From Pseudomonadota bacterium (GTDB lineage: Bacteria; Desulfobacterota; Desulfobacteria; Desulfobacterales; Desulfobacteraceae), in the NCBI GenBank assembly GCA_018821535.1, contig JAHJLV010000018.1, positions 1 to 64,000 on the forward strand: a DNA stretch of 64,000 nt, read 5' to 3'. Position numbers and translations under genes: made by a program. Below, one piece after another: positions 36,877 through 48,040 of the stretch; position 1 is the stretch's first letter, and each line of letters begins with the position of its first letter. The notes under the pieces are model-generated. The model was not told the DNA's origin. It saw only the letters and a list, made by a program, of their open reading frames with translations, and made no database searches.

Positions 36877-38946
36877 ATGAATACACTTTTAATTGAGATC
36901 GGTTCAGAACAGATCCCGGCCGGATATATTGTCCCTGCCTTGGAAGCGTTTTCAAAACAGATACTGGATATGCTGGACAGCGCAAGAATTGATCATGGAC
37001 AGGCGCTGACATTAGGAACACCCCGACGTCTGGTGTTAATGGTTAAAGATGTCGGGGACATGCAAAATGTCCAGACGTCTACCATCACAGGGCCCCCTGA
37101 AAAAATTGCCTTTGATAAAGAGGGCAACCCCACGGTGCCTGCTCAAAAATTTGCGCAAAAAGCCGGGATTCCCCTTGATCAGATCACTGTTGAAGATACG
37201 CCCAAAGGCCGCTATCTCACGGCTGTTGTCCAGGAGACATGCGAATCTGCCATAACGATTCTGGAGCAGATATTGGAAAAAGCCATCTTGTCCATTCCTT
37301 TTCCCAAAAGCATGAGATGGGGAGATCTGTCCATCAGTTTTGCGCGCCCGATTATCTCTTTAACCGGTCTTCTGGGCAGCAAATGCCTTGATTTTGGTGT
37401 GGGCAATATTCGCTCATCGTCGTTTATTTTTGGTCATCAGTTCATGAATCCAGAAAAATATGAACTTGAATCTGCAGATGCGTATGTAAAAACAGCAGAA
37501 TCCGCCGGAATCATACCGGGAATTGAAAAAAGAAAGGATACGCTGGTGACTGCCATTGAAGCCTGTGCGATTTCAGCCGGCGCTGTCATTCAGGAGGATG
37601 AAGAACTGATTGATCTGGTCACCAATCTTGTGGAATACCCGTATCCAGTGGTGGGCACATTTGACGAGACATTTCTGCAGGTGCCGGATGAAGTGTTGAT
37701 CACTGCCATGAGAGAACACCAGAAGTATTTTGCCCTCAGAGATGAAACCGGAAAATTGAAAAACCAGTTCATTGCAGTGAATAATACAAAAGCCAAAGAT
37801 ATGGCACTTGTGACAAAAGGTCATGAAAAGGTATTGCGGGCACGGCTTTCCGATGCAAAATTTTTCTATGAAACCGATCAGAAATCCTCGCTGGATGAAT
37901 TTGCTCAAAAGCTCAAGCAGGTCACTTTTCAGGAAAAACTGGGAACAGTGTATGATAAAACTTTGCGGGTCGGTGCGCTTGCACAGTTTCTGGTCAATGC
38001 CTCATCCTATGATGACAGAGAGGCGCTTGCCCGGAAGGTGGACCGTGCAGCAAAAATCTGCAAGGCAGATCTGGTCAGTCAGGTGGTGATTGAATTTACA
38101 AAACTTCAAGGAGTTATTGGAAGGGCCTATGCCTTAAAGGCCGGAGAAGACAAGGATGTGGCCTGTGCCATTGAACAGCATTACCGTCCGGTATATTCCG
38201 GCGGCAGCCTTCCTGAAAATCCAACGGCCTGCATTCTGGCCATCGCAGATAAACTGGATACCATTTGCGGATGTTTTTCTGTGGGTCTGATTCCCACAGG
38301 CGGGACTGATCCGTATGGTTTGCGACGTCAGGGAATCGGCATACTCGGGATCATGATGGACCAGAAACTGGAAATCAATCTGACATCCATGATTGAAAAA
38401 GGATTAAGTGCGTATTCTCAGAATAACGATGCGAAAACTGTGCTGGAGATTAAAGAATTTTTACAGAACAGAATGCTGAATCTCCTTGTGGATACAGGTT
38501 ATTCAAAAGAAGCGGTGAATTCCGCCCTTGGGGCATCTTTTGATAATATCCCGGATGTGGTTTTACGGGTAAGGGCGCTGGATGCCCTGAGAAAAGAACC
38601 GGATTTTGAACCGCTGTCCATTACATTCAAGCGCGTGGAAAATATTTTACGCAAATCAGGTCAGGATGTGCAGATATCTGTAAATGAAAACCTGTTTGAA
38701 GATGCGTCCGAGTCCGGGTTGTTCGCTGCGGTGTTAAAGGTGAAAAACACAGTGGATCGTTTGATTGAAAATGGTGTGTATGATGAAGCCCTGACGCATA
38801 TTGCCGGATTGCGACCGGTTGTGGATACGTTTTTTGATGATGTCATGGTCATGGCAGAGGATGATACCATCAGGCAGAACAGGATGGCGCTGTTATCATC
38901 AGTATCGGCCCTGTTTAAAAATATTGCAGATTTTACAAAAATTTAA
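36877..38946 (+). CDS. glyS: Glycyl-tRNA synthetase beta subunit
   Basis: 689 residues. N-terminus LLIEIGSEQIPAGYIVPAL, then LGTPRRLVLMV, the HD-like region (YRPVYSGGSLPENPTACILA, ADKLDTICGCFSVGLIPTGG, TDPYGLRRQGIGIL) and a C-terminal anticodon-binding DALR-type helical domain. All are typical of GlyS. It binds tRNA-Gly and completes the enzyme with GlyQ. Confidence 0.97.
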   Translation: MNTLLIEIGSEQIPAGYIVPALEAFSKQILDMLDSARIDHGQALTLGTPRRLVLMVKDVGDMQNVQTSTITGPPEKIAFDKEGNPTVPAQKFAQKAGIPLDQITVEDTPKGRYLTAVVQETCESAITILEQILEKAILSIPFPKSMRWGDLSISFARPIISLTGLLGSKCLDFGVGNIRSSSFIFGHQFMNPEKYELESADAYVKTAESAGIIPGIEKRKDTLVTAIEACAISAGAVIQEDEELIDLVTNLVEYPYPVVGTFDETFLQVPDEVLITAMREHQKYFALRDETGKLKNQFIAVNNTKAKDMALVTKGHEKVLRARLSDAKFFYETDQKSSLDEFAQKLKQVTFQEKLGTVYDKTLRVGALAQFLVNASSYDDREALARKVDRAAKICKADLVSQVVIEFTKLQGVIGRAYALKAGEDKDVACAIEQHYRPVYSGGSLPENPTACILAIADKLDTICGCFSVGLIPTGGTDPYGLRRQGIGILGIMMDQKLEINLTSMIEKGLSAYSQNNDAKTVLEIKEFLQNRMLNLLVDTGYSKEAVNSALGASFDNIPDVVLRVRALDALRKEPDFEPLSITFKRVENILRKSGQDVQISVNENLFEDASESGLFAAVLKVKNTVDRLIENGVYDEALTHIAGLRPVVDTFFDDVMVMAEDDTIRQNRMALLSSVSALFKNIADFTKI

Positions 38947-39201
38947 AAATCAACTTATAAAAAGGAATAAAAAGAATGGCAGGATATGATCCGGATAAGG
39001 ATAAAAAAATCAAAGAATGGAAAAATGAAGAAACAGGCCTGTATCTTTCGATTTATCAGTATGGAGAGGGTGAACCCAAAGTTCAGATCGGACCCAGAAT
39101 TTTAAAGAAGAAAGACGGGTCAGACCGCGCCCCTTCAAAAGCCGGGCGGCTGTCCATCGAAGATATCATGTGGGTGTATGAAATTATTGATGAGGTAAAG
39201 G

Positions 39202-41977
<2,776 letters not shown>

Positions 41978-41983
41978 AGTGTT

Positions 41984-42259
41984 TCAATAAACGTCTTTAT
42001 GGTACCCGACATTTACCAGAATAATTTCTTTTTCTGTCATAAAAAATTCAAGCGTAATCCTGTAGGATAGATTAATTGAAATCGAGTACAAATTTTTTAA
42101 TTTCCCCTTTAAAGGGTGAACCCTCAAAGATGGATGATTGGGGTCTATTTCTAAAAGTTTCAGCGTTTTTTGATACTGCGATATTAAATCAGGATGCTGT
42201 TTAACAAATTTTGATGCTCTTTTGATATAGCTGTCTGTATAAATGAGTGCATATATCAT
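41984..42259 (-). CDS. RelE/ParE-superfamily toxin
   Basis: 91 residues. The fold pattern is RelE-like: a helical N-terminus (YTDSYIKRASKFVKQHPDL), then SLRVHPLKGKLKNLYSISI and YRITLEFFMTEKEIILVNVG, with the basic residues used for ribosome-dependent mRNA cleavage in this family. The start overlaps the stop of the antitoxin gene (ATGA). It ends convergently 6 nt from ligA. Which subfamily (RelE, YafQ or HigB-like) is not certain. Confidence 0.8.
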   Translation of the reverse strand: MIYALIYTDSYIKRASKFVKQHPDLISQYQKTLKLLEIDPNHPSLRVHPLKGKLKNLYSISINLSYRITLEFFMTEKEIILVNVGYHKDVY

Positions 42260-42507
42260 TTTGTAATTCGATTGATATGGTCTTCCACCGTTTCTGTGAT
42301 GTAGTTGCCATTCTTATAATCATTTTTTGCCTGGTGAAGTGCAGCATCAAGCTCACAGTCTCTTAAATAGTTATAGTGTTCCATGTCCATGATGACAAAG
42401 GTTTCTTTGCCGCGAACGGTAATCACCAGTTCATGATTTTCCAGAAGATTGTTCTGGATGACTGAAACCCCTTTTGTCTTTAGCTGGTTTGCTGTTATAG
42501 TATGCAT
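42256..42507 (-). CDS. Phd/YefM-type antitoxin
   Basis: 83 residues. N-terminal DNA-binding/dimerisation part MHTITANQLKTKGVSVI and ELVITVRGKETFVIMDMEHYNYL are typical of Phd/YefM antitoxins; the C-terminal 30 residues (LDAALHQAKNDYKNGNYITE) would bind and neutralise the toxin encoded next. The complex normally represses its own promoter. Confidence 0.8.
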   Translation of the reverse strand: MHTITANQLKTKGVSVIQNNLLENHELVITVRGKETFVIMDMEHYNYLRDCELDAALHQAKNDYKNGNYITETVEDHINRITK

Positions 42508-42626
42508 AATAAACCTTATTTTCTGATTTTTAATCGTTATTAATAATACTATAGCTAATACTTTTAACAGTGTTGATCAAGCCAACAGAAAAAATATATA
42601 GACTCAAGGCCAATGCCCGGTTCACA

Positions 42627-42842
42627 TCATGATATTCTCTCAACCTTGATGTTAAGGGTTTCAGCAATTCGCTTTGCCATATCAGGTGTTAGACAGCGCT
42701 TCCCTCTTTCATAGTCATTTATCATATTCTGAATTTGGTGATAATTCTTTTGAGAAAGACGAAGATCAAGGTATTCCAAATAAATGCATTCTGATTTTAA
42801 AAAAAAATTTATGATTGACAATGAATTAAATTGCATATACAT
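42627..42842 (-). pseudogene. Probable remnant of an XRE-type helix-turn-helix regulator
   Basis: 71 codons. The C-terminal part (LRLSQKNYHQIQNMINDYERGKR, core INDYERGKR, then LTPDMAKRIAETLNIKVERI) is clearly the end of an XRE/HTH_3 domain, but the first 28 residues (MYMQFNSLSIINFFLKSECI) do not look like such a protein, and helix 2 is irregular. Its start lies inside the promoter of the divergent marR gene. Probably degraded at the 5' end; a short active repressor cannot be excluded. Confidence 0.45.
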
Positions 42843-42843
42843 T
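42815..42843 (+). promoter_or_regulatory. marR promoter with overlapping MarR-box-like site
   Basis: TTGACA (42815-42820) and TACATT (42838-42843) are 17 nt apart, 20 nt before the marR start codon. TTGCATATACAT (42831-42842) overlaps the -10 region and matches 10 of 12 positions of the perfect palindrome TTGCATATGCAA found upstream of the next gene. This is the expected layout of autorepression. Confidence 0.6.
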
Positions 42844-42862
42844 TAATCCAAAAGAGGCTACC

Positions 42863-43327
42863 ATGAAATTAGCAGAAAAAGAAAAAATATTAAAAGATAT
42901 CACCGCAAATTGCATTCCTGCCAGGCTAAGAGTTATGGATCGGGCAATTAGCTCTATTTATAACCAGGCTATTCGTCCTCATGGTCTCAAAATTACACAG
43001 ATGAACATTATTGTAGTAGTATCAGCATATGGCCCCATGGAGGTCAAACCGTTGTGTCGAATACTGAATATGGATTCATCCACAATGAGCAGAGCTTTAA
43101 CCCTTATCGAAAAAAAGGGGTGGTTGAAAAGTCAACCCAGCGGTCAAGGGAAAAGCCTGATTGTTTCGTCCACAAATGAAGGTTCTGCCCTTTTACAGCG
43201 CGTGTATCCGGATTGGAAGAAAGCGCAGGAAAATGCTGAAGAACTTCTTGGCAAGGAGACAGTTAGAGTCTTACGTGGCGCAGGAGACAAGATGCTTTTG
43301 GAGGGGATGACCAAGTATTCCCTGTAA
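42863..43327 (+). CDS. MarR-family transcriptional regulator
   Basis: 154 residues. The winged helix is clear: MNIIVVVSAYGPMEVKPLCRIL, then MDSSTMSRALTLIEKKGWLKSQ as the recognition helix and wing, flanked by dimerisation helices. The start follows AAAGAGGC. MarR repressors lose DNA binding on contact with small aromatic or oxidising ligands. The SRPBCC and MATE genes that follow on the same strand are the probable targets. Confidence 0.88.
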   Translation: MKLAEKEKILKDITANCIPARLRVMDRAISSIYNQAIRPHGLKITQMNIIVVVSAYGPMEVKPLCRILNMDSSTMSRALTLIEKKGWLKSQPSGQGKSLIVSSTNEGSALLQRVYPDWKKAQENAEELLGKETVRVLRGAGDKMLLEGMTKYSL

Positions 43328-43357
43328 TATCGGGGAGCATTTTTTTTGTTTTTAAAA

Positions 43358-43369
43358 TTGCATATGCAA
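43358..43369 (+). promoter_or_regulatory. Perfect palindrome TTGCATATGCAA (MarR-box candidate)
   Basis: A 12-bp perfect inverted repeat of the TTGC-N4-GCAA form common for MarR operators, in the 139-nt gap between marR and the SRPBCC gene, about 100 nt before the latter. A near copy overlaps the marR promoter at 42831-42842. Confidence 0.6.
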
Positions 43370-43466
43370 CATAGGAACGTTTGTGAAATTGAATGAACAT
43401 CCCATTTACTCATGAAGAAACTTGCAGGGTGTTTTCCTTCCTAACAAATAAAAGGGGAATGAGATA

Positions 43467-43979
43467 ATGGTAGACCATGCGAGGGGCAACCAGCCCATAT
43501 CATTTGAGACCCGTATTATGGTGTCTGGCGAAAAAGTTTGGAACCAGATGATTTCACCGGGGAATGCTGTTTTATGGCACCCGTTTGTTAAAGAACACAT
43601 CACCGAGAACTGGAATGGTGTTGGCTCCAAAGACAAGGTTACATATAACAGCGGGGCCACATTTGAAAGGGAAGTAATAGCTTGGTTCGAAGGAATCGGT
43701 TTTGATTTGAAGGTTACCGAGAACGGTAAAAATGAAATACTTGTTTCATGGAGGCTAACCAGGTTGGGTGACAAAAGCTGTAGCCTAAAGGTAATGGCCC
43801 ATGTGGTTTTTCTCAAAAAACTTCCGCTCCCAATCAGATGGGCTGTTCATAAATTTAAAATCAAACCGCTTTTTTCAAACTATCTTAGATTATCTATGCA
43901 AGGGTTTTCATTTTATGCATCTACTGGTGAACAAGTTAAACGGAATCAGTTTGGTGTGCACCCACTTTTCTCTCCATAA
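43467..43979 (+). CDS. SRPBCC (START-like) family protein
   Basis: 170 residues. The helix-grip fold of polyketide cyclase/dehydrase-like proteins is suggested by ISFETRIMVSGEKVWNQMISPGNAVLWHPFV, core KVWNQMISPGNAVLWHPFV, and by the alternating strands KVTYNSGATFEREVIAWFEG and ILVSWRLTRLGDKSCSLKV. Such proteins bind hydrophobic ligands. The start follows AAAAGGGGAATGAG. The MarR box upstream suggests ligand-induced expression together with the efflux pump. Confidence 0.7.
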   Translation: MVDHARGNQPISFETRIMVSGEKVWNQMISPGNAVLWHPFVKEHITENWNGVGSKDKVTYNSGATFEREVIAWFEGIGFDLKVTENGKNEILVSWRLTRLGDKSCSLKVMAHVVFLKKLPLPIRWAVHKFKIKPLFSNYLRLSMQGFSFYASTGEQVKRNQFGVHPLFSP

Positions 43980-44147
43980 TAAATTTGTATATTGATAACC
44001 ATCATCAATGATCGCCGGAATGAAATTTCATTTGATGATCATAAAACTGGGGGCTGAGTTGGGTGAAAGGTTTTTCTGAATTGAGGAGAAAATGATAGCC
44101 ATATCTGGGCTAAAAAAACTACAAATGATACATCAAAGGATTGTATA

Positions 44148-45578
44148 ATGACGAATGATACTGCTGTTTTTCCCAATCTGGTAACAGTCGAGACAGAAAA
44201 AAGAAGGGACCAATCCAAGGAGCTCCAGAAACAAAATTTGACCGGAGTCCTTTTGCAAGGGCCTGTTCTCCCCCAGTTGGTTCGGTTGGCAAGCCCGAAT
44301 GTACTGGCCTTTTTTGTTCAGTCTCTGGTGAGCATTGCCGAGGTCTGGTACGTGGGAAAGCTGGGAACAGTATCTCTTGCCGGATTGGCATTGGTATATC
44401 CATTATTGATGTTGATGCAAATGATGTCAGGAGGGGCTTTGGGCGGTGCAGTTGCATCGTCTGTTGCACGCTCGATTGGCAGAGGAAATATCGCTCGCGC
44501 TGAGGCATTGATTTGGCATTCGCTTGTTCTGGGACTGGTTGCCGCCGGACTTTTCAGTGCAGCCTACTTCAGTTTTGGCCAGTCATTTCTTGAGTTACTC
44601 GGCGGTCAGGGTCAGATTTTGATTGAAGCCAGATCATATGCCATGGTGCTGTTTTTAGGCGGCTTTCTCCTCTGGACCACCAATGTCCTGTCCAGCGTCT
44701 TTCGCGGGATGGGCAATATGAAATACCCGGCGGTTTTGCTGGTGTTGGGAGTATGTATTCAAATTCCGTTATCCGGAGCGCTGATATTGGGGTGGGGGCC
44801 ATTTCCCCAGATGGGGATTGCCGGGGGCGCTGTATCCGCAATCGTTTCATCTGCGGTCATGACAACACTGCTGCTTTGGATGCTCATTCTTGGCCAGCCG
44901 ATGATCAAATTGCGAAATAGTACCTTTCAGATGCAGTTCGAATTGTTTAAAGATATATTGCGAGTCGGGCTGCCAGCAGGCTTGTCACCTGTTCTGTCGG
45001 TATTTACCATCATTTGTATTACCAGTTTGGTGAGCCGTTTTGGCCCGGAAGCCCTTGCAGGATATGGCATTGGCGCTCGTCTGGAATTCTTGATAATCCC
45101 CTTGATTTTTGGAATTGGTGCTGCATTGACAGCAATGGTCGGTGTGAACATTGGTGCTGGAAATTTGAAGCGGGCACTGAGGATCGGCTGGACAGGTGCG
45201 GCAGCCGCGGGGTTGCTCTCCGGTTTGATCGGTCTTATTGTAGCAGTCCGGCCTGATTTATGGTTGGGGTTGTATACACAAGATCCGGCCGTTATCCTCT
45301 CGGGATCGGTTTATCTGAGAATTGTGGGCAGCGTCTATCTGTTTCAGGGGGTCGGGCTCTCTTTATATTTTGCATCCCAGGGTGCCGGGACCGTTTTCTG
45401 GCCAGTGACAGCAGGTGTGATGCGCGTAATTGTTGCGGTCGGCGGTGCAGCCGTTGCCGTCAAGCTGGGCTTGGGCTTAAGCAGTATTTTTTCAATGACA
45501 GCAGCGGGCATGGCACTCTTTGGAATCATGACCGGGCTTTCGATTTTATTTGGCGCGTGGAGAGGGGTCTCCACTTAA
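44148..45578 (+). CDS. MATE-family efflux transporter
   Basis: 476 residues with 12 membrane helices in two homologous halves. After a 35-residue soluble start come LVRLASPNVLAFFVQSLVSIAEVWYVGKLG (core FVQSLVSIAEVWYVGKLG) and GGALGGAVASSVARSIGRG; the second half repeats the pattern (ALTAMVGVNIGAGNLKRAL). NorM/DinF-type drug/Na+ or H+ antiporter. It probably exports the ligand sensed by the upstream MarR protein (inference). It lies 168 nt after the SRPBCC gene. Confidence 0.88.
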   Translation: MTNDTAVFPNLVTVETEKRRDQSKELQKQNLTGVLLQGPVLPQLVRLASPNVLAFFVQSLVSIAEVWYVGKLGTVSLAGLALVYPLLMLMQMMSGGALGGAVASSVARSIGRGNIARAEALIWHSLVLGLVAAGLFSAAYFSFGQSFLELLGGQGQILIEARSYAMVLFLGGFLLWTTNVLSSVFRGMGNMKYPAVLLVLGVCIQIPLSGALILGWGPFPQMGIAGGAVSAIVSSAVMTTLLLWMLILGQPMIKLRNSTFQMQFELFKDILRVGLPAGLSPVLSVFTIICITSLVSRFGPEALAGYGIGARLEFLIIPLIFGIGAALTAMVGVNIGAGNLKRALRIGWTGAAAAGLLSGLIGLIVAVRPDLWLGLYTQDPAVILSGSVYLRIVGSVYLFQGVGLSLYFASQGAGTVFWPVTAGVMRVIVAVGGAAVAVKLGLGLSSIFSMTAAGMALFGIMTGLSILFGAWRGVST

Positions 45579-45701
45579 GCGCAAATTCATCATTTTGGAT
45601 TTCCTCAAGAAAAGTAAATCTAACTTGTTTTGAAAAATCCAAATTTCTGGCGGCAGTGTATGCGTGTTCTTTCGAACAAGAAATATGGATCTCATGGTAT
45701 T

Positions 45702-45737
45702 CCTTACCCGCCCTACACTAATTTTTCAAGGGTAAGG
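45702..45737. terminator. Hairpin between convergent MATE and hydrolase genes
   Basis: CCTTACCC (45702-45709) and GGGTAAGG (45730-45737) form an 8-bp stem with a 20-nt loop that ends with TTTTTC. It lies between the two convergent stops and could serve both. No long U-tract follows on either strand. Confidence 0.4.
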
Positions 45738-45745
45738 TGTCTCAC

Positions 45746-46750
45746 TTATACTGGCACAGAGGGTTGTCTATCAATACTTTCAAGCCATTTTTTAACAATT
45801 GGTTGAACTGCGGGGTTCACAACTACGCCCATGTGTGTGAGCCCATCCACAAGCCTTACTTCAGCCTCGGCATATTGAGAAATTACCGGTTCGAACTTCT
45901 CTGCAAAAAAGAGCTGGTCGTTTGTGCCGACAACAACAAGCATGGGCTGCTTGATGGAACTAAGAGCCTTTTTGTAATCTCGGGGCGCATAACCAGTATT
46001 AAGGCGATAGGAATAAGATAGGGTCTCAGTTCCGTCACGCATCTCTTTCGGCATATCAAACTTGATAACGGGCAAGTAATTAAACCAATTAATTCCGACA
46101 TTGTTTAGCATGCTCAGCCCGATTATGCGGCGGGTATACGGGGTAGCCCAGCGGTTTTCATCCGGACGGATTGTCGGCGCGTTGTACTGGAGCCATGGAG
46201 ATAGCAGTATATAGGCATCGGCCTGCTGTCCATATTTGCTTTCTGCAAACCGGAGGGACAACCCGCCTCCAGACGAGTGGCCGCCAATGATGAGCAGAGA
46301 GTCGGGGTTTTCCTTTTTAACCTGCGCGATAAAATCAGCTAAGTCGTCCACCAGCTGATCAATGTAATGGATATCACCGCGCTTTGCTGGGGTATGCCCA
46401 TGACCCCTCAGGTCAGGCGTATATACCTTAGCCAGGTTTGCGGAACTGATAAATTCTGCCAAAGGAAGTAAATACCGACTATGCCATCCCGAACCATGCA
46501 ATAAAACGAGGACCTTTTCTGATTGAGCCGGATAAAACCTGTAAGACAACTGATTCCCGTCTCTTGCCGAGAAAGTCTTTAATTGTGGCAGGCCTTTGTA
46601 ATCAATAAGCAGTTCATCGAAAGCAAGGCGCTTTTTCTCCTGATTTGGTTCCTTCTGCTGATCACTGATAACAAGGAAACCTGCAATCGAGAGATAGATT
46701 GCGGCGGATATAAGAAGAAAAGTGAAAATCAGTAAAGCAATTTTGGTCAT
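45746..46750 (-). CDS. Alpha/beta hydrolase with N-terminal membrane anchor
   Basis: 334 residues. A single N-terminal helix (IALLIFTFLLISAAIYLSI) anchors or exports the protein. The hydrolase core has VLVLLHGSGWHSRYLLPLAE (oxyanion loop), YTPDLRGHGHTP, nucleophile elbow GGHSSGGG, a late Asp (VVGTNDQLF) and catalytic His in LVDGLTHMGV. Monoacylglycerol lipase-like. The natural ester is unknown. Its start is 66 nt from an attC-like palindrome. Confidence 0.8.
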   Translation of the reverse strand: MTKIALLIFTFLLISAAIYLSIAGFLVISDQQKEPNQEKKRLAFDELLIDYKGLPQLKTFSARDGNQLSYRFYPAQSEKVLVLLHGSGWHSRYLLPLAEFISSANLAKVYTPDLRGHGHTPAKRGDIHYIDQLVDDLADFIAQVKKENPDSLLIIGGHSSGGGLSLRFAESKYGQQADAYILLSPWLQYNAPTIRPDENRWATPYTRRIIGLSMLNNVGINWFNYLPVIKFDMPKEMRDGTETLSYSYRLNTGYAPRDYKKALSSIKQPMLVVVGTNDQLFFAEKFEPVISQYAEAEVRLVDGLTHMGVVVNPAVQPIVKKWLESIDRQPSVPV

Positions 46751-46815
46751 TGGCGGCAGCCTTTCAGGTATTGCGGTTGCTGTTTCTTATTGTAATGGTA
46801 TCACGACCAAGCCAT

Positions 46816-46876
46816 TCATAACGCATGTGTCACGAGCGGCGCGCTCCTCGCCGTCCCGAGCACGCAGTGGTTCTGC
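46816..46876. repeat. attC-like imperfect palindrome (61 nt)
   Basis: The two ends, TCATAAC (46816-46822) and GTTCTGC (46870-46876), face each other like the outer R boxes of an integron attC site. The arms between them pair imperfectly over about 25 nt with mismatches and one bulge. It is GC-rich in an AT-rich area and touches the stop codon of the GNAT gene, as cassette attC sites do. The boxes deviate from RYYYAAC/GTTRRRY, and no integrase gene is in the window, so this is tentative. Confidence 0.35.
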
Positions 46877-47308
46877 TCAAGATTTTTCTATTCGTTTGCC
46901 AAGGCTCACTACATCATCTACTTTATAACCTATATGTTCATAGAATTTTATCACCTTATCGTTCGAACTGCGTACTTGTAGGTTGATCTTAGGACAACCT
47001 GCAGTTCTCAGAAGCCTTTCAGCCTCTTGCACCATTAACTTTCCAATGCCTGTGCCTTGGTGATCGGGCCTGACCGATAGGTAATTAATCCATCCGCGAT
47101 GACCTTCATATCCAGCCATTACGGTTGCTATGACATTACCTTCAGCACATCCGACTAAAAATAGATGTCGTTGTACTGCTAATTTTCGTTTTATGTCCGT
47201 TTTAGAATCGTTCCAGGGAACAACCAAGCCGCAATCGGACCAAATCTGAACGACTTGAGTTTCATCAACTTCTTTATATGGCCTGATTTCCAGCATGGCA
47301 TCACTCAT
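46877..47308 (-). CDS. GNAT-family N-acetyltransferase (YpeA-like)
   Basis: 143 residues from the ATG at 47308; an ATG at 47296 (MLEIRPYKEVDET) is also possible. Acetyl-CoA binding motif A is visible as YLSVRPDHQGTGIGKLMV, followed by LLRTAGCPKINLQVRSSN and FYEHIGYKVDD. The pattern matches YpeA-type acetyltransferases. The substrate is unknown. It is a single gene between two sites that read GTT(G/A)TGA on the minus strand, which would fit a mobile cassette. Confidence 0.8.
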   Translation of the reverse strand: MSDAMLEIRPYKEVDETQVVQIWSDCGLVVPWNDSKTDIKRKLAVQRHLFLVGCAEGNVIATVMAGYEGHRGWINYLSVRPDHQGTGIGKLMVQEAERLLRTAGCPKINLQVRSSNDKVIKFYEHIGYKVDDVVSLGKRIEKS

Positions 47309-47566
47309 TTGATAGCAGAACATAGATTATGCATCACAACGTGATCGTCTGTTTTTTTAATATTATATTTGTTCTTATTTTAAACCTCATTCGAATGTCA
47401 ATAAAAACCATTTTTTAAAGAATATAAATCCTGACGCATATTCAATAAATTCTGGTTGCAGGTATTAATGGCCTTCATGGCTGATACCCCAGTCCCGGTT
47501 GGAATGATCCTGGCGACAAAAGATCATCCGATCGGGACGGTGGATCAAGGGGCCTATGCTGGTTTA

Positions 47567-47983
47567 TTACAAATGAAGCAAAAACCGTTTATTGTCAATT
47601 TCAAGGCATGTTTTGGTATAGGCCAGTTTGGTGATGATTTTACCGTCTTTAAAATGAAGGATGTCAAGACCCTTTCTGATTTCAGGTTTGTTTTCATGGC
47701 CGGGTTCGGTGGATGGCCATTCAAGAACCCACCGATACAAAACTTTTTGAACTGTTTCATCGATAAAGCTTTCTTCTTCGATGAACCTGAATCCTGCATG
47801 ATTCTCAAACCAGTTTTCCCATGCGCTTCGAATGGATCGGGACCCTTTTGCATAGGCACCTGTCCAGTTCTCAAAAAACGCATCTTCATGGAAAAAGGAC
47901 ATGACTTTATCAAGGTCATGGTTGTCCCAGGCAGATTCCCATTCCTTTAAAAGCGTTTTGATTTCTTTTCGTGTCAGTTTCAA
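47567..47983 (-). CDS. SnoaL-like/NTF2-fold protein
   Basis: 138 residues. It starts with TTG at 47983, placed 6 nt behind AGGAGG. NTF2-like pattern: LLKEWESAWDNHDLDKVMSFF, then FFENWTGAYAKGSRSIRSAW and the strands of a curved sheet (LDILHFKDGKIITKLAY). Family members are isomerases, hydratases or ligand binders; function here is unknown. An open frame on the opposite strand (47456-47950) is a shadow. Confidence 0.75.
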   Translation of the reverse strand: MKLTRKEIKTLLKEWESAWDNHDLDKVMSFFHEDAFFENWTGAYAKGSRSIRSAWENWFENHAGFRFIEEESFIDETVQKVLYRWVLEWPSTEPGHENKPEIRKGLDILHFKDGKIITKLAYTKTCLEIDNKRFLLHL

Positions 47984-48040
47984 AAGGCACCTCCTATTTA
48001 AAGCATGGTTTTAAAATATCTATTGTATACAACGGATATT

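Noticed and set aside
47456..47950. 164-codon plus-strand frame over the SnoaL-like gene
   Set aside because: The minus-strand protein has a clear NTF2-like pattern and a good ribosome site; the plus-strand frame has neither.
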